Shown here piece after piece: positions 1 through 7,586 of a DNA stretch of 64,000 nucleotides (position 1 is the first letter of the stretch; the number at the start of each line of letters is the position of its first letter). Position numbers and translations under genes: made by a program. The notes under the pieces were generated by a model. The model was not told the DNA's origin. It saw only the letters and a list, made by a program, of their open reading frames with translations, and did not search any database. The stretch spans positions 25,179 to 89,178 of the forward strand of contig JBOHAD010000004.1 in NCBI GenBank assembly GCA_050697555.1, given 5' to 3'. Source of the stretch: DASQWP01 sp050697555. GTDB lineage: Bacteria > Actinomycetota > Thermoleophilia > Gaiellales > Gaiellaceae.

Positions 1-2
1 GG

Positions 3-686
3 GGACGTCACGAGCGGCAAGCCGGCGGGATCGTCGCTCGGCAATTGCGTGCGCTTGGCTACGACGTGGTCGTGCAGAGGTTCCGGCTTCCGAATGGCAA
101 GCGCTCCCGGAACATCGTCGGTCGGACGAGCCGGCCGACGCGCGCCATCGTCGTCGCGCACATCGACGGCGTCCGCGGCACCCCCGCCGCGAACGACAAC
201 GCGTCGGGAGTCGGAGTCCTGCTCGAGGTGGCTCGCGCGAACCGAACCAGGCCCGGCGTCTTGGTCGCCGCCCTGGGCGCCGAGGAGCGTCACGTCACGG
301 GCTCCCCGCATCACCTCGGCTCGAGGCGGCTCCTCCGGAGCGTGAGAAAGGCGAACCGCAAGAAGGTCCGTTTCGCCATCTCCGTCGACATGGTCGGGGT
401 CGGCTCGACTCTCAGCATCCGCGGCATCGAGGCCCAGCCCAACCGCTCCGCCCGCAGAGCGCTCAGGCGGGGACGCGCCCTTGGGTTCCACGCGAGCTAC
501 CTCCAGGACTCCGGCGTGTCCGACCACGCCGAGCTGAGCCGGGGCGGGATTCCGGCCGCGTGGATCACATGGCGCTGGGACACGTGCTGGCACCAACCGT
601 GCGATCGGATCGGACGAGTGCAGCGAGGGAAGCTGTGGAGCGCCGGCAAGCTCGTCAACGCGGCGGTCCGCGCCGCCGTGCGGTAG
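3..686 (+). CDS. M28-family zinc aminopeptidase, 5' end cut by window edge
   Basis: Metallopeptidase of family M28, probably cleaving N-terminal residues or small peptides with two zinc ions. The frame is open to base 3, so the N-terminus lies outside the window. Family landmarks appear in order: a VAHID motif (first zinc His, about residue 53 of the fragment), the NDNASG motif with the bridging Asp, GAEE with the catalytic Glu and the next ligand, SVDMVG with a further Asp, and a C-terminal CWHQPCD segment with the last His. All ligands look intact. No signal peptide can be judged. A relic of a second M28 gene lies at about 4.4 kb. Confidence 0.85.
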   Translation, partial: GRHERQAGGIVARQLRALGYDVVVQRFRLPNGKRSRNIVGRTSRPTRAIVVAHIDGVRGTPAANDNASGVGVLLEVARANRTRPGVLVAALGAEERHVTGSPHHLGSRRLLRSVRKANRKKVRFAISVDMVGVGSTLSIRGIEAQPNRSARRALRRGRALGFHASYLQDSGVSDHAELSRGGIPAAWITWRWDTCWHQPCDRIGRVQRGKLWSAGKLVNAAVRAAVR

Positions 687-688
687 CG

Positions 689-859
689 CTACCTGAGCCG
701 CAGGTCGACGCCCGCGAGGATGAGCGGCCAGAGCGCGATGGCGAGGAGCATCGAGATCACGCGCTTGATCGCGTCGAGGTTCTCGAAGTAGTCGTTCTGG
801 GCGGCGACGATGACGCCGATCACGACGTAGAGGACGACGACGAGCTTGCTTACGCGCAT
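689..859 (-). CDS. Small two-helix membrane protein (56 aa)
   Basis: A short gene reading ATG to TAG, with a purine-rich ribosome site (GTAGGAAGG) just upstream of the start. It has a hydrophobic helix at about residues 5-20 (LVVVLYVVIGVIVAA), a short polar linker containing AQNDYFENLD, and a second helix at about 35-51. It converges on the M28 gene with a 2-base gap. Small proteins of this look are common next to housekeeping genes in related actinobacteria. The function is unknown. Confidence 0.6.
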   Translation of the reverse strand: MRVSKLVVVLYVVIGVIVAAQNDYFENLDAIKRVISMLLAIALWPLILAGVDLRLR

Positions 860-931
860 ACCGCCCGCCTTCCTACCCCGTTCCGGAGGGATTTAGGCAA
901 GCGGCGCCCTGGCCGATGATGAAGGTGCCGC

Positions 932-1648
932 ATGCCCGAAGGAGGAGTCACCGCGAAGCTGAGGGGCTCCCTCGAGAGCTACCTCGCCAGAAGCGCCGCA
1001 GAGCTCGACGAGCGCGGAGCCGCGCTGGCCGAGCGCGCTGCCGCGCTCGAGACCGAGAGCGTCGAGCTCGAGCGGGCCGAGAGCGAGCTGGGCGAGCGCC
1101 GGCGCCGTCTCGACGAGCTCGCGCCGGTGCAGGAGAGGCTCGACGGCGCCTTCGACCGCGTTCTCTCCGACCTCGAGGCACGCGGAGCACAGGTCACCGC
1201 CCGCGCCGTCGAGCTCGACGAGCGAATGCGTGCGCTCGCCGAGCGCGAGGCCGAGCTGGCGGAGCGCGAGCGGCTCTTCACCGAGAAGAGCGACCGCGTA
1301 CGCATCGAGCAGCGGCGGCTCGCCGAGCGAGAGCGCGAGCTCGCGCACTTCCAGATCGAGCTCCTGGGGCCGGAGCCGGCGGCCGGGGCACGGTGGGTCG
1401 CGCAGCGCGACCGCTCCTTCGCGGAGGCCGACGAGGTGCTCCGCGAGCGCACCCAGGCGCTGGACGAGCGTGAGAAGGACCTCGAGGCGCGGCAGCTCCG
1501 CGCAGGCGTCGAAGCTCAGTTGCGGAAGGACGAGCTCGAGCGGCGGGAGCGCGAGCTCGAGGAGCTCGCCGCGCGAGTCGAGCGGCGCGAGGCCGAGCTC
1601 TCCGCCTACGTGGGGCAGCTCCAGGAGCTGCAGCGCCGGGCCGGCTAG
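932..1648 (+). CDS. Long coiled-coil protein of unknown function (238 aa)
   Basis: Almost the entire protein is Glu/Arg/Leu/Ala heptad sequence (repeated AELAERE- and ELERRE-type stretches), predicting one long helical coiled coil. A weak spot at about residues 145-165 (GPEPAAGARW) may be a hinge. There is no signal peptide, membrane segment or enzymatic motif. It could be a structural or scaffolding protein such as those seen near cell-division genes, but no family can be named. ATG at 932 is preferred because GAAGGTG precedes it. Confidence 0.7.
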   Translation: MPEGGVTAKLRGSLESYLARSAAELDERGAALAERAAALETESVELERAESELGERRRRLDELAPVQERLDGAFDRVLSDLEARGAQVTARAVELDERMRALAEREAELAERERLFTEKSDRVRIEQRRLAERERELAHFQIELLGPEPAAGARWVAQRDRSFAEADEVLRERTQALDEREKDLEARQLRAGVEAQLRKDELERRERELEELAARVERREAELSAYVGQLQELQRRAG

Positions 1649-1660
1649 TAGTCGGGCCCG

Positions 1661-1798
1661 CTACTGCTCGCTCGGCTCGGTCCCGGGAAGCTCGAGACGG
1701 GCGAAGCCTCCGTCGTCGGGCAGGAAATCTTCCTCTTCCCGCTCCGCGTCGACCCGCTCGTCGCGCTCCGAGGTCTCGCGTTCGATCTGTGCGGCCAT
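1661..1798 (-). CDS. Small acidic hypothetical protein (45 aa)
   Basis: Open frame from ATG at 1798 to TAG at 1661, in the gap between the coiled-coil gene and the VOC gene. The peptide is highly charged (many Glu, Asp and Arg), with an EEEDFLPDDGG centre and no hydrophobic stretch. Codon use is GC3-rich like its neighbours. The ribosome site is weak. Function unknown; it could be a chance frame. Confidence 0.4.
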   Translation of the reverse strand: MAAQIERETSERDERVDAEREEEDFLPDDGGFARLELPGTEPSEQ

Positions 1799-1845
1799 AC
1801 GTCGCGCCTACCCGGGCAGGTCGTCCCCAAACGGGCGACCCGGCG

Positions 1846-2259
1846 CTACGCCTTGGTCGCGCCCCAATTCTCCGGCGAGACGTCGCGCACGCGCTGAGCG
1901 AACGACCAGAGGTGCCCCTCGGGGTCCGTGGCGTCGTAGCGGCGATCGCCGTACTCCTGATCCGTCGGCTCCGAGACGATCTCCGCCCCCGCTTCCTTCG
2001 CGGTCTCGAAGTGGGCGTCGACGTCGTCGACGTAGACGTGGACGAGCTGTGTCGTCTGCCCCAGTTGCTTCGGATTCCGGTAGTCCGGCCCGGGATGGCC
2101 GAGCATGATCTCGCCGCCGTCGAGCGCCATCTCGGCGTGCGTAATCGCCCCGTTGTCGTCCTGGAAGCGGAGGCGCTCCTGGAACCCGAACGCTCGGCTC
2201 AGCCACTCCAGCGCGGCGCCGACGTCTTCGTAGAGCAGGTAGGGAGTGATACGAGTCAT
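1846..2259 (-). CDS. VOC (glyoxalase/bleomycin-resistance-fold) protein
   Basis: A 137-residue protein of the vicinal oxygen chelate superfamily, PhnB/YdeE-like subgroup. The N-terminus ITPYLLYEDVGAALEWL is the first beta-alpha unit. It is followed by AEMALDGGEIMLG, a QLVHVYVDDVDAHFETA second module and the terminal DPEGHLWSFAQ strand with the conserved Glu/His region. Such proteins bind a metal or a small ligand; the substrate cannot be inferred. It stands alone, convergent with a small gene and adjacent to the left copy of the tRNA-Gly duplication. Confidence 0.8.
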   Translation of the reverse strand: MTRITPYLLYEDVGAALEWLSRAFGFQERLRFQDDNGAITHAEMALDGGEIMLGHPGPDYRNPKQLGQTTQLVHVYVDDVDAHFETAKEAGAEIVSEPTDQEYGDRRYDATDPEGHLWSFAQRVRDVSPENWGATKA

Positions 2260-2268
2260 ACGTCGGAC

Positions 2269-2310
2269 AGCGGACGACGGGGATCGAACCCGCGACCCTC
2301 AGCTTGGGAA
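2269..2310. repeat. Left 42-bp direct repeat: duplicate of tRNA-Gly 3' half (attachment-site-like)
   Basis: These 42 bases are identical to 3899-3940, which cover the discriminator base, acceptor 3' strand, T arm and the anticodon loop of tRNA-Gly(CCC). To the right of the repeat the sequence diverges completely. A copy of a tRNA 3' half at a distance from the intact tRNA is the classic trace of integration by a tyrosine recombinase. Confidence 0.75.
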
Positions 2311-2534
2311 TGGGCCAGAACGGGTGCAGGGTTGCCCCGATTCCGCTTGCTTGCTCAAGCTTACCTCAGGCTAGTTCGGTACGAATCGGCCTATTCGGGA
2401 ACACCGTTCGGAACACGTTCTAGCGAGCGGACGGTGCCGAACGCGGCCCGACCGCGCCGCGCTCCACGCCGACTGACGATGCTCGCGCGTCTCAGGATGG
2501 CGCTCGCCCGGGCGCGAGCCGTTCCGCTCGCGGC

Positions 2535-2747
2535 TTAGTCGTCGCCTCCTGATCGAGGGCCGCGAAGTGGCCATCCGAACTCATCCTCATCGATAAGCCC
2601 TGCCTCCGCAGCACACGTTTCGTGGTAGCGCTCGACCTTCGGAGGGAGCAGGCTCCCCAACTGCGAAAGCCCGTGCTCCTCGGGCGCTATCTCACGGCCA
2701 CAGTGAGCGCAGACGAGGCGCTTCCGGGTTCGCGTGAGCAAACGCAT
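2535..2747 (-). CDS. Small zinc-ribbon-like protein (70 aa)
   Basis: Reads from ATG at 2747 to TAA at 2535. The sequence shows a CAHC knuckle near residue 13 and a YHETC segment near residue 41, i.e. C-x2-C plus H-x2-C, suggesting a single zinc site. The start is basic (RLLTRTRKR) and the tail acidic and Gly-rich. It lies inside the putative integrated segment. Function unknown; nucleic-acid or protein binding is possible. Confidence 0.5.
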   Translation of the reverse strand: MRLLTRTRKRLVCAHCGREIAPEEHGLSQLGSLLPPKVERYHETCAAEAGLIDEDEFGWPLRGPRSGGDD

Positions 2748-2788
2748 GGTTGAAGCGTCCGTTTCGCCAATCGATTCGTCAACCCCTC

Positions 2789-3277
2789 CTAGCCGAAGGC
2801 GAGTCCGGCGAGGACGGCGAGGAGGATGAGGACGCAGCAAGCGATCGTGACGGCGATGAGCGCGCCCATGGTGAAGTGGAAGCCGCCGGAACGCTCGGTC
2901 TCGATCTTGCACGTCTGTCTCCCTTCGGGTAACGGCCGCACGAGTATCCCGCTCCCGCTCGCCACCTTCAAGCGAACGCCTGCGCGTCCGTCGCCAAGGC
3001 TCCCTTTGCTCCGGCAAAGGGTCGAGCTGTAGCGCGTAAGGCGGGAGAGTTTGGAGGGGCGCGAGCCTGCGCCGGGAGGGATGACTACCTCGAACGCCAG
3101 GCCGCAGGCTTCGCACGTCCGAGGCACCTTCGTCGGGAGCTGCCGGGGCTCGCGGAGCTGGACGCGCCTCGCGTAGCCAATCAGCCGCTTGAGTCCGTCC
3201 CGTTCCTCGTAGCTCAGCAAAGGAGCGGCGAGATTGCCAACGTCGCACGAATGGGCTCGCCCCGCGTCAGCAGGCAT
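2789..3277 (-). CDS. Hypothetical protein with CxxC and C-terminal membrane helix
   Basis: A 162-codon frame. It has a CEACGLAF zinc-knuckle-like element near residue 54 and a basic middle. The C-terminus is strongly hydrophobic (about residues 137-162, LIAVTIACCVLILLAVLAGL), like a tail anchor. The true start is uncertain, and only the final segment may be real: an ATG at its edge would give a 26-residue membrane peptide. It lies in the putative integrated segment. No family recognised. Confidence 0.35.
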   Translation of the reverse strand: MPADAGRAHSCDVGNLAAPLLSYEERDGLKRLIGYARRVQLREPRQLPTKVPRTCEACGLAFEVVIPPGAGSRPSKLSRLTRYSSTLCRSKGSLGDGRAGVRLKVASGSGILVRPLPEGRQTCKIETERSGGFHFTMGALIAVTIACCVLILLAVLAGLAFG

Positions 3278-3328
3278 CTATCGCGACGAGTAGCGTAGGC
3301 TCGCACGATCGACAAATCGGGAGGTGCC

Positions 3329-3655
3329 ATGCCTGTCTACCTCATGCGCTTCAGCTACACGCCTGAGACGTGGTCGCGGCTTATTCAGAACCCTGAAGAT
3401 CGGCGTGATGCAGCGCGCGCTTACATCGAACAGGTAGGCGGCGCCCTTCACGGCTTTTGGTATGGCTTCGGCGAATACGACGGCTACGCGATCCTAGAGG
3501 CGCCTGACAACGTCTCGGCGGCTGGCGCCGTACTTGCTATCGCAGCAGGCGGCGCCCTGGCCTCGGTCGAGACCACGGTCTTGATGACCGTCGAAGAGAC
3601 GCTTGAGGCCCTGGCGAAGAGCAAGAGCATCGACTACCGCCGACCAGGGGAATAA
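3329..3655 (+). CDS. GYD-domain protein
   Basis: A 108-residue protein that matches the GYD family, named after a Gly-Tyr-Asp motif and of unknown biochemical role. It shows the typical MPVYLMRFSYTPETW start, the GALHGFWYGFGEYDGYAIL core and a C-terminal TVLMTVEETLEAL strand-helix. The start is supported by GGGAGG six bases upstream. It is the best-preserved gene within the tRNA-Gly-bounded segment and may be cargo. Confidence 0.85.
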   Translation: MPVYLMRFSYTPETWSRLIQNPEDRRDAARAYIEQVGGALHGFWYGFGEYDGYAILEAPDNVSAAGAVLAIAAGGALASVETTVLMTVEETLEALAKSKSIDYRRPGE

Positions 3656-3748
3656 CAACGACAGCTTGAGGATGTACCAGCCGCACTCTTCTCTCCGGCG
3701 GCGGCGCCAAATCGGTTCGTAAGCCCTCCTAGCGAACCCCCGAGATAC

Positions 3749-3778
3749 GCAACGGCCGCCTCGTCGGGCGGCCGTTGC
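3749..3778. repeat. Perfect 12-bp hairpin downstream of the GYD gene
   Basis: GCAACGGCCGCC and its exact reverse complement flank a 6-base loop (TCGTCG). It starts about 90 bases after the GYD stop codon and no T-run follows. It may act as a Rho-assisted or intrinsic-like terminator on either strand. Confidence 0.45.
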
Positions 3779-3867
3779 AGCACTACCTCCTGGGTCGTGA
3801 AGCTCTCCGTCGCGGGGTCTCGGAACACCGTTGGAACACGGTTTCGCTCACGCCGCCAACCCGGGCA

Positions 3868-3893
3868 ACAAAAAACGCCGCCTAGCGGGGCTT
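3868..3893 (-). terminator. Possible terminator after tRNA-Gly
   Basis: Just past the tRNA 3' end, on the minus strand, a short stem (CCGC-TAG-GCGG) is followed by GTTTTTTG. The stem is only 4 bp, so the call is weak, but position and T-run fit. Confidence 0.3.
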
Positions 3894-3898
3894 TTCGA

Positions 3899-3971
3899 AG
3901 CGGACGACGGGGATCGAACCCGCGACCCTCAGCTTGGGAAGCTGATGCTCTACCAACTGAGCTACGTCCGC
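3899..3971 (-). tRNA. tRNA-Gly (anticodon CCC)
   Basis: Minus-strand cloverleaf: acceptor GCGGACG pairs with CGTCCGC, D arm GCTC...GAGC, anticodon stem TCAGC/GCTGA with loop TTCCCAA (anticodon CCC, decoding GGG), and T loop TTCGATC. The discriminator is T and CCA is not encoded. Its 3' 42 bases are duplicated at 2269-2310, so it has probably served as an integration target and remains intact. Confidence 0.93.
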
Positions 3972-4107
3972 GCGCGAGCCACGATAGCACCGCGTCCGCG
4001 CTCTTCCGGCCCGCGCGGGCATGCTCCGAACGAGGGATACCCGTGCCGTCGCTCTGGGGGCAGGATGAGAGCAATGATCGACGAGCGGCGCCGCGGCCAG
4101 GCCGCTC

Positions 4108-4113
4108 AGGAGG
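4108..4113 (+). promoter_or_regulatory. Ribosome-binding site deciding the pilin start
   Basis: AGGAGG lies 7 bases before GTG 4121 and 22 bases before the in-frame ATG 4136, so GTG 4121 is the likelier start. Confidence 0.6.
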
Positions 4114-4120
4114 TGCCCGC

Positions 4121-4282
4121 GTGGCGAGCAGTCGAATGAGGAGCAGCGAGCAAGGCCAGACGTCCAGCGAGTACGCGATCATTCTCGGCCTCATCGCGCC
4201 GCCCATCATCATCCTGTTCGCCCTCCTGTCCGACGCGATCGTGGCGCGGATCGACGCGGTCGCCGCCTTCTTCACCTCATAG
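4121..4282 (+). CDS. Flp/Fap-type IVb pilin-like small protein (53 aa)
   Basis: A short prepilin-like protein: a basic leader, then GQTSSEYAIILGLIAPPIIILF. This resembles the Flp pilin signature of a Gly/Gln-x-Ser cleavage region, a Glu at +5 and an aromatic residue next to it, before one long hydrophobic helix. Flp pilins are processed by TadV-like peptidases and assembled by the Tad machinery. No tad genes are in the window, so it is an orphan here. Start chosen from the strong upstream ribosome site. Confidence 0.6.
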   Translation: MASSRMRSSEQGQTSSEYAIILGLIAPPIIILFALLSDAIVARIDAVAAFFTS

Positions 4283-4328
4283 CTCGAGGGAGCCCGGCGA
4301 ACAGGGCCCCTCGCATCGTTCCGGCCCG

Positions 4329-4462
4329 CTACGGGCCGTTCACGGAGCGGGTGTCCATCGCGTAGGTAAGGTCGAGAACGCGACGGCATCCGAGTTCAGG
4401 TCGAGCACGTCGAGCGCGACGTTGGCGAACGTGTCGCAGGCCAGGTGGGAGCACGGGTCGTG
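4329..4462 (-). pseudogene. Relic of an M28 aminopeptidase C-terminus
   Basis: Minus-strand translation gives HDPCSHLACDTFANVALDVL, then DLNSDAVAFS, and after a one-base frame slip LTYAMDTRSVNGP and a stop. This matches the C-terminal end typical of M28 aminopeptidases: the last zinc His of the H-x-ACDT motif followed by a DAVA-x-LTYAM helix. Two stop codons close the frame immediately upstream, so only about 45 residues remain. It is a gene remnant, not an active gene. Confidence 0.6.
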
Positions 4463-4605
4463 CTACTAGCCGGCCGTACCGCCAGCCGTAACGGGGTCAG
4501 CGTAGAGAAGAGGGGCAGCCGCCGCAGCACCGCCCCTCTGAGACCGAGATCCTAGTCCGTTTTCCGCCCGGATGGAATACTTGCCGGGAACGGAAGGAGT
4601 TGGTG
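4463..4605. other. Leader region of fba with an 8-bp hairpin
   Basis: With the M28 relic this fills a gap of about 320 bases between genes. AGAGGGGC (4509-4516) and GCCCCTCT (4532-4539) can pair around a 15-base loop. GGAAGGAG at 4592-4599 is the fba ribosome site. No further gene was seen. Confidence 0.45.
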
Positions 4606-5637
4606 ATGACAAGAGAGAACGAGCTCGAATCGGTGGCCCGGGCCATCGTCGCCCCCGGCAAGGGCATCCTCGCCGCGGATGAGAGCCACCCGACGATCGA
4701 GAAGCGCTTCAAGTCGATCGACGTCTCCTCGACGGAGGACAACCGGCGCTCGTACCGCGAGATGCTCTTCACGACGCCGGGGATCGGCGACCACGTGAGC
4801 GGAGTCATCCTCTACGACGAGACGATTCGCCAGACGACGGCCGACGGGAGGCGCTTCACACAGGTGCTGGAGAGCGCCGGCGTCATCCCCGGGATCAAGG
4901 TCGACAAGGGCGCCAAGCCCCTCGCCGGCGCCGAGGGCGAGACGGTGACGGAGGGCCTCGACGGCCTCCGGGACCGCCTCGAGGAGTACCGCGAGCTCGG
5001 TGCGAAGTTCACCAAGTGGCGCGCCGTCATCGACATCGGCGAGGGCCTTCCGAGCGCGTACTCGATCCACGTGAACGCGCATGCGCTCGCGCGCTTCGCC
5101 GCGCTCTCGCAGGAGGCCGGTCTCGTTCCCATCGTCGAGCCCGAGGTGATGATGGACGGGGACCACGCGATCGACCGCTGCTACGAGGTGACCGAGGCAA
5201 CCCTCGAAGCCGTGTTCAACGAGCTCTTCTCGCAGCGGGTCGTCTACGAGCGCATGCTCCTGAAGCCGAACATGGTGCTGTCGGGCAAGGAGTGCCCGAC
5301 GCAGGCCGGCCCCGAGGAGGTCGCAGAGAGGACGGTGCGCTGCTTCCGGAGCGTCGTCCCCGCCGCCGTCCCGGGGATCGTGTTCCTCTCGGGCGGACAG
5401 AGCGACGAGCAGGCGACGGCGAACCTCAACGCGATGAACTCGATTGGGCCGCACCCCTGGGAGCTCTCGTTCTCCTACGGGCGCGCGCTCCAGGCGCCGG
5501 CCCTCAAGGCCTGGAGGGGCGACGAGGCGAACGTCGCGGCCGGGCAGGAGGCGTTCGCCCACCGCGCGCGGCTGAACGGCGCCGCCCGCTACGGCGACTA
5601 CACGCCGGACATGGAGAAGGTGCCGACGGCGGCTTAG
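4606..5637 (+). CDS. Fructose-bisphosphate aldolase, class I
   Basis: Cleaves and forms fructose 1,6-bisphosphate from glyceraldehyde 3-phosphate and dihydroxyacetone phosphate using a Schiff-base lysine. The 343-residue protein shows the eukaryote-like class I pattern: [10 protein letters not shown] near the N-terminus, YDETIRQ, the active-site [11 protein letters not shown] around residue 220, and [12 protein letters not shown] in the phosphate-binding strand. ATG 4606 is preferred over the upstream in-frame TTG/GTG because GGAAGGAG lies 6 bases before it. Its stop codon overlaps that of glpX, placing opposing steps of glycolysis and gluconeogenesis tail to tail. Confidence 0.95.
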   Translation: MTRENELESVARAIVAPGKGILAADESHPTIEKRFKSIDVSSTEDNRRSYREMLFTTPGIGDHVSGVILYDETIRQTTADGRRFTQVLESAGVIPGIKVDKGAKPLAGAEGETVTEGLDGLRDRLEEYRELGAKFTKWRAVIDIGEGLPSAYSIHVNAHALARFAALSQEAGLVPIVEPEVMMDGDHAIDRCYEVTEATLEAVFNELFSQRVVYERMLLKPNMVLSGKECPTQAGPEEVAERTVRCFRSVVPAAVPGIVFLSGGQSDEQATANLNAMNSIGPHPWELSFSYGRALQAPALKAWRGDEANVAAGQEAFAHRARLNGAARYGDYTPDMEKVPTAA

Positions 5638-6635
5638 CGGTACTCGCGGCCCGAGAGCTTCTCGAGCTTCTCGAAGGCGTGCTGCGCCTCGACGCGTCGC
5701 ACCGTGCCGGAGCGTGAGCGCATGACGATCGAGTCCGTTACGGCGCCGCCGAGGGTGTAGCGAACGCCGCGCAGCAGAGCCCCGTCGGTGACGCCGGTAG
5801 CGGCCACGAAGACGTTGTCGCCGCCCACGAGGTCGTCCGTCGTGAGAACGCGGTCCAGGTCGTAGCCTCCGTCCACGAGCGCTCGTCGCTCCTCGTCGGT
5901 CCGCGGCCAGAGCTTCCCCTGCACGACCCCGCCCAAGCACTTGACCGCGGCGGCGGCGATGACGCCCTCCGGCGTGCCGCCGATCCCCATCATGAGGTCG
6001 ACGCCCGTGCCCGGGCGGGCGGCCGCGATCGCCGGCGCCACGTCGCCGTCCGTGATGAGGTTGACCTTCGCGCCCACCTCGCGGAGCCCCTCGATGATCG
6101 GCTCGTTCCGCTCCCTGTCGAGGACGACGACGGCGATCTCGCTCGGCTTCACGCCCTTCGCCTTCGCCGCCCGCTCGACGTTCGCGGCCGGGGAGGCCGT
6201 GATGTCGAGCTCCGCCCCCACCTCCGGGCCGCCCACGAGCTTGTCCATGTAGACGGCCGCGCCGGGGAAGAACATCGTCCCTCGCTCGCCGAGAGCGATC
6301 ACCGAGATGGCGTTCGGCTGTCCGACCGAGGTCAAGCGTGTGCCCTCGAGCGGGTCGACCGCGACGTCCACCTCGGGGGGCTGGCCGTTCCCCACCTCCT
6401 CGCCGTTGAAGAGCATCGGCGCCTCGTCCTTCTCCCCCTCGCCGATGACGACGACGCCGCTCATGGAGACGGTGTCGAGCATCGCGCGCATGGCGTCGAC
6501 CGCCGCCTGGTCGGCGGAGTTCTTGTCCCCCCGCCCGACCCAGCGGCCGCACCCGAGCGCGGCCGCCTCGGTCACGCGCACGAGCTCGAGGGCGAGGTTC
6601 CGGTCAGGCGTCGAGCCGTTTCCGCCCGTAGCCAC
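5634..6635 (-). CDS. glpX: Fructose-1,6-bisphosphatase class II (GlpX)
   Basis: Hydrolyses fructose 1,6-bisphosphate in gluconeogenesis; metal-dependent enzyme of the inositol-phosphatase fold. Diagnostic segments are [20 protein letters not shown] at the start, [31 protein letters not shown] and the metal-binding VDPLEGT. The length of about 333 residues is normal. GTG 6635 is chosen over ATG 6644 because a TAGGAT box ends 7 bases before it, as in other leaderless genes here, and the protein then begins VATGGNG like its relatives; ATG 6644 remains possible. It follows the EamA gene without a gap and converges on the aldolase gene. Confidence 0.92.
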   Translation of the reverse strand: MATGGNGSTPDRNLALELVRVTEAAALGCGRWVGRGDKNSADQAAVDAMRAMLDTVSMSGVVVIGEGEKDEAPMLFNGEEVGNGQPPEVDVAVDPLEGTRLTSVGQPNAISVIALGERGTMFFPGAAVYMDKLVGGPEVGAELDITASPAANVERAAKAKGVKPSEIAVVVLDRERNEPIIEGLREVGAKVNLITDGDVAPAIAAARPGTGVDLMMGIGGTPEGVIAAAAVKCLGGVVQGKLWPRTDEERRALVDGGYDLDRVLTTDDLVGGDNVFVAATGVTDGALLRGVRYTLGGAVTDSIVMRSRSGTVRRVEAQHAFEKLEKLSGREYR

Positions 6636-6642
6636 GGGCGGC

Positions 6643-6648
6643 ATCCTA
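6643..6648 (-). promoter_or_regulatory. Possible -10 box (TAGGAT) for leaderless glpX
   Basis: TAGGAT overlaps the EamA stop codon and precedes GTG 6635 by 7 bases. It matches the TANNNT-plus-6-to-9-base pattern seen at many genes of this window. Confidence 0.4.
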
Positions 6649-7545
6649 CTCTTCCGCCGTCGCCAGGGGCGTCTCCGGGGCGGCCGGCTCCGCCCCCTCG
6701 TAGAGGACGACCAGGGCGCCGCCGGCGAGCACGGCGAGGCCGCCGACCGCGACCTCCCAACCGATCGCCTCGGCGAGGATCGCCCAGGCCAGCAGCGAGG
6801 CGGAGACAGGCTCGAGGTAGGAGAGAAGACCCGCGGCCTGCGCGGTCACGTCCCGGAGCAGGCGAACGTAGAGGACGCCGAGCACGGCGGTCAGGACCGC
6901 TCCCAGGACGAGGACGGCCGGCCACTCCTCCGCGCTCGGAAGGACGCGCTCGCTGCCGGCCAGGAGCGGCAGGAGGACGAGCGAGGCGACCGCGTAGTCC
7001 CAGAAGGCGAGCGTGAACGGTGAGAGCACCCGGACGACGGACTTCGTCCCGATGACGAGCAGCGCGTACGTGAGCGCGGCGCCTAGTCCCGTGGCGACCG
7101 CGACACCGGAGGCCCGCGAATCGCCGTCGCCGGAGAGCGCGATGAGCGCGATCCCGGGCGCGGAGATCCCCAGCGCCGCGAGCGCCACCCGGCTCCTCCG
7201 CTCCGGAAGGAGCAGGGGCGCCAGCACCGCGAGGAAGATCGGCGCCGTGTAGACGAGCAGGATGGCGACGGCGACCGAGGCGCGCTTGATCGTCTCGAAG
7301 AAGAGCACCCAGTGGAGCGCGAGGAGGAGGCCGAGGCCGAGCACCTGCAGACGGCGCTGCCGGAGGACGAGCGCGTCGAGCCGCCCCAGGACGAGGAGAA
7401 TTGCCGGCAGCGTCAGAGCCGCGAGCAGGCAGCGCCAGAAGACCAGCGCCTCGCCGGGAAGATCGACCCCCGCGACGATGACGGACACGAAGCCCCAACT
7501 CGCCGCGATCGCCGCGACGGCTGCGTTCCAGGGGTTGAGACGCAC
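6646..7545 (-). CDS. EamA/DMT-family transporter (10 predicted helices)
   Basis: A 299-residue integral membrane protein of the drug/metabolite transporter superfamily. It has two repeated EamA halves of about five helices each, with [16 protein letters not shown] in the first and [20 protein letters not shown] at the end of the second; the latter is the hallmark terminal motif of the family. Substrates of such exporters range from amino acids to metabolites and cannot be read here. It lies directly upstream of glpX and may be co-transcribed with it. Confidence 0.85.
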   Translation of the reverse strand: MRLNPWNAAVAAIAASWGFVSVIVAGVDLPGEALVFWRCLLAALTLPAILLVLGRLDALVLRQRRLQVLGLGLLLALHWVLFFETIKRASVAVAILLVYTAPIFLAVLAPLLLPERRSRVALAALGISAPGIALIALSGDGDSRASGVAVATGLGAALTYALLVIGTKSVVRVLSPFTLAFWDYAVASLVLLPLLAGSERVLPSAEEWPAVLVLGAVLTAVLGVLYVRLLRDVTAQAAGLLSYLEPVSASLLAWAILAEAIGWEVAVGGLAVLAGGALVVLYEGAEPAAPETPLATAEE

Positions 7546-7586
7546 AGGCTCTAGGATCTTCGCAGCCGCGACCGAGAGGAGCCCGT

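Larger units (their letters stand above)
2311..3898. mobile_element. Putative remnant of an integrated element between tRNA-Gly attachment repeats
   Basis: About 1.6 kb bounded by the 42-bp tRNA-derived direct repeats. It carries a small zinc-ribbon gene, a hypothetical gene ending in a membrane helix and a GYD-domain gene, but no recognisable integrase. Near each inner end lies an almost identical motif: GGAACAC-CGTTC-GGAACAC at 2398-2416 and GGAACAC-CGTT-GGAACAC at 3822-3839. These could be recombinase arm sites or relics of recombinase coding ends. The interpretation as an element is an inference; a partial tRNA duplication is the alternative. Confidence 0.45.

Noticed and set aside
2371..2574. 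Possible recombinase remnant in the left part of the tRNA-Gly segment
   Set aside because: The translation is Arg/Ser-rich with no tyrosine-recombinase motif (R-H-R-Y) that I can see.
4552..6552. Long minus-strand frame (666 codons) covering fba and glpX
   Set aside because: Out of frame with glpX and antisense to fba; no domain in the translation.
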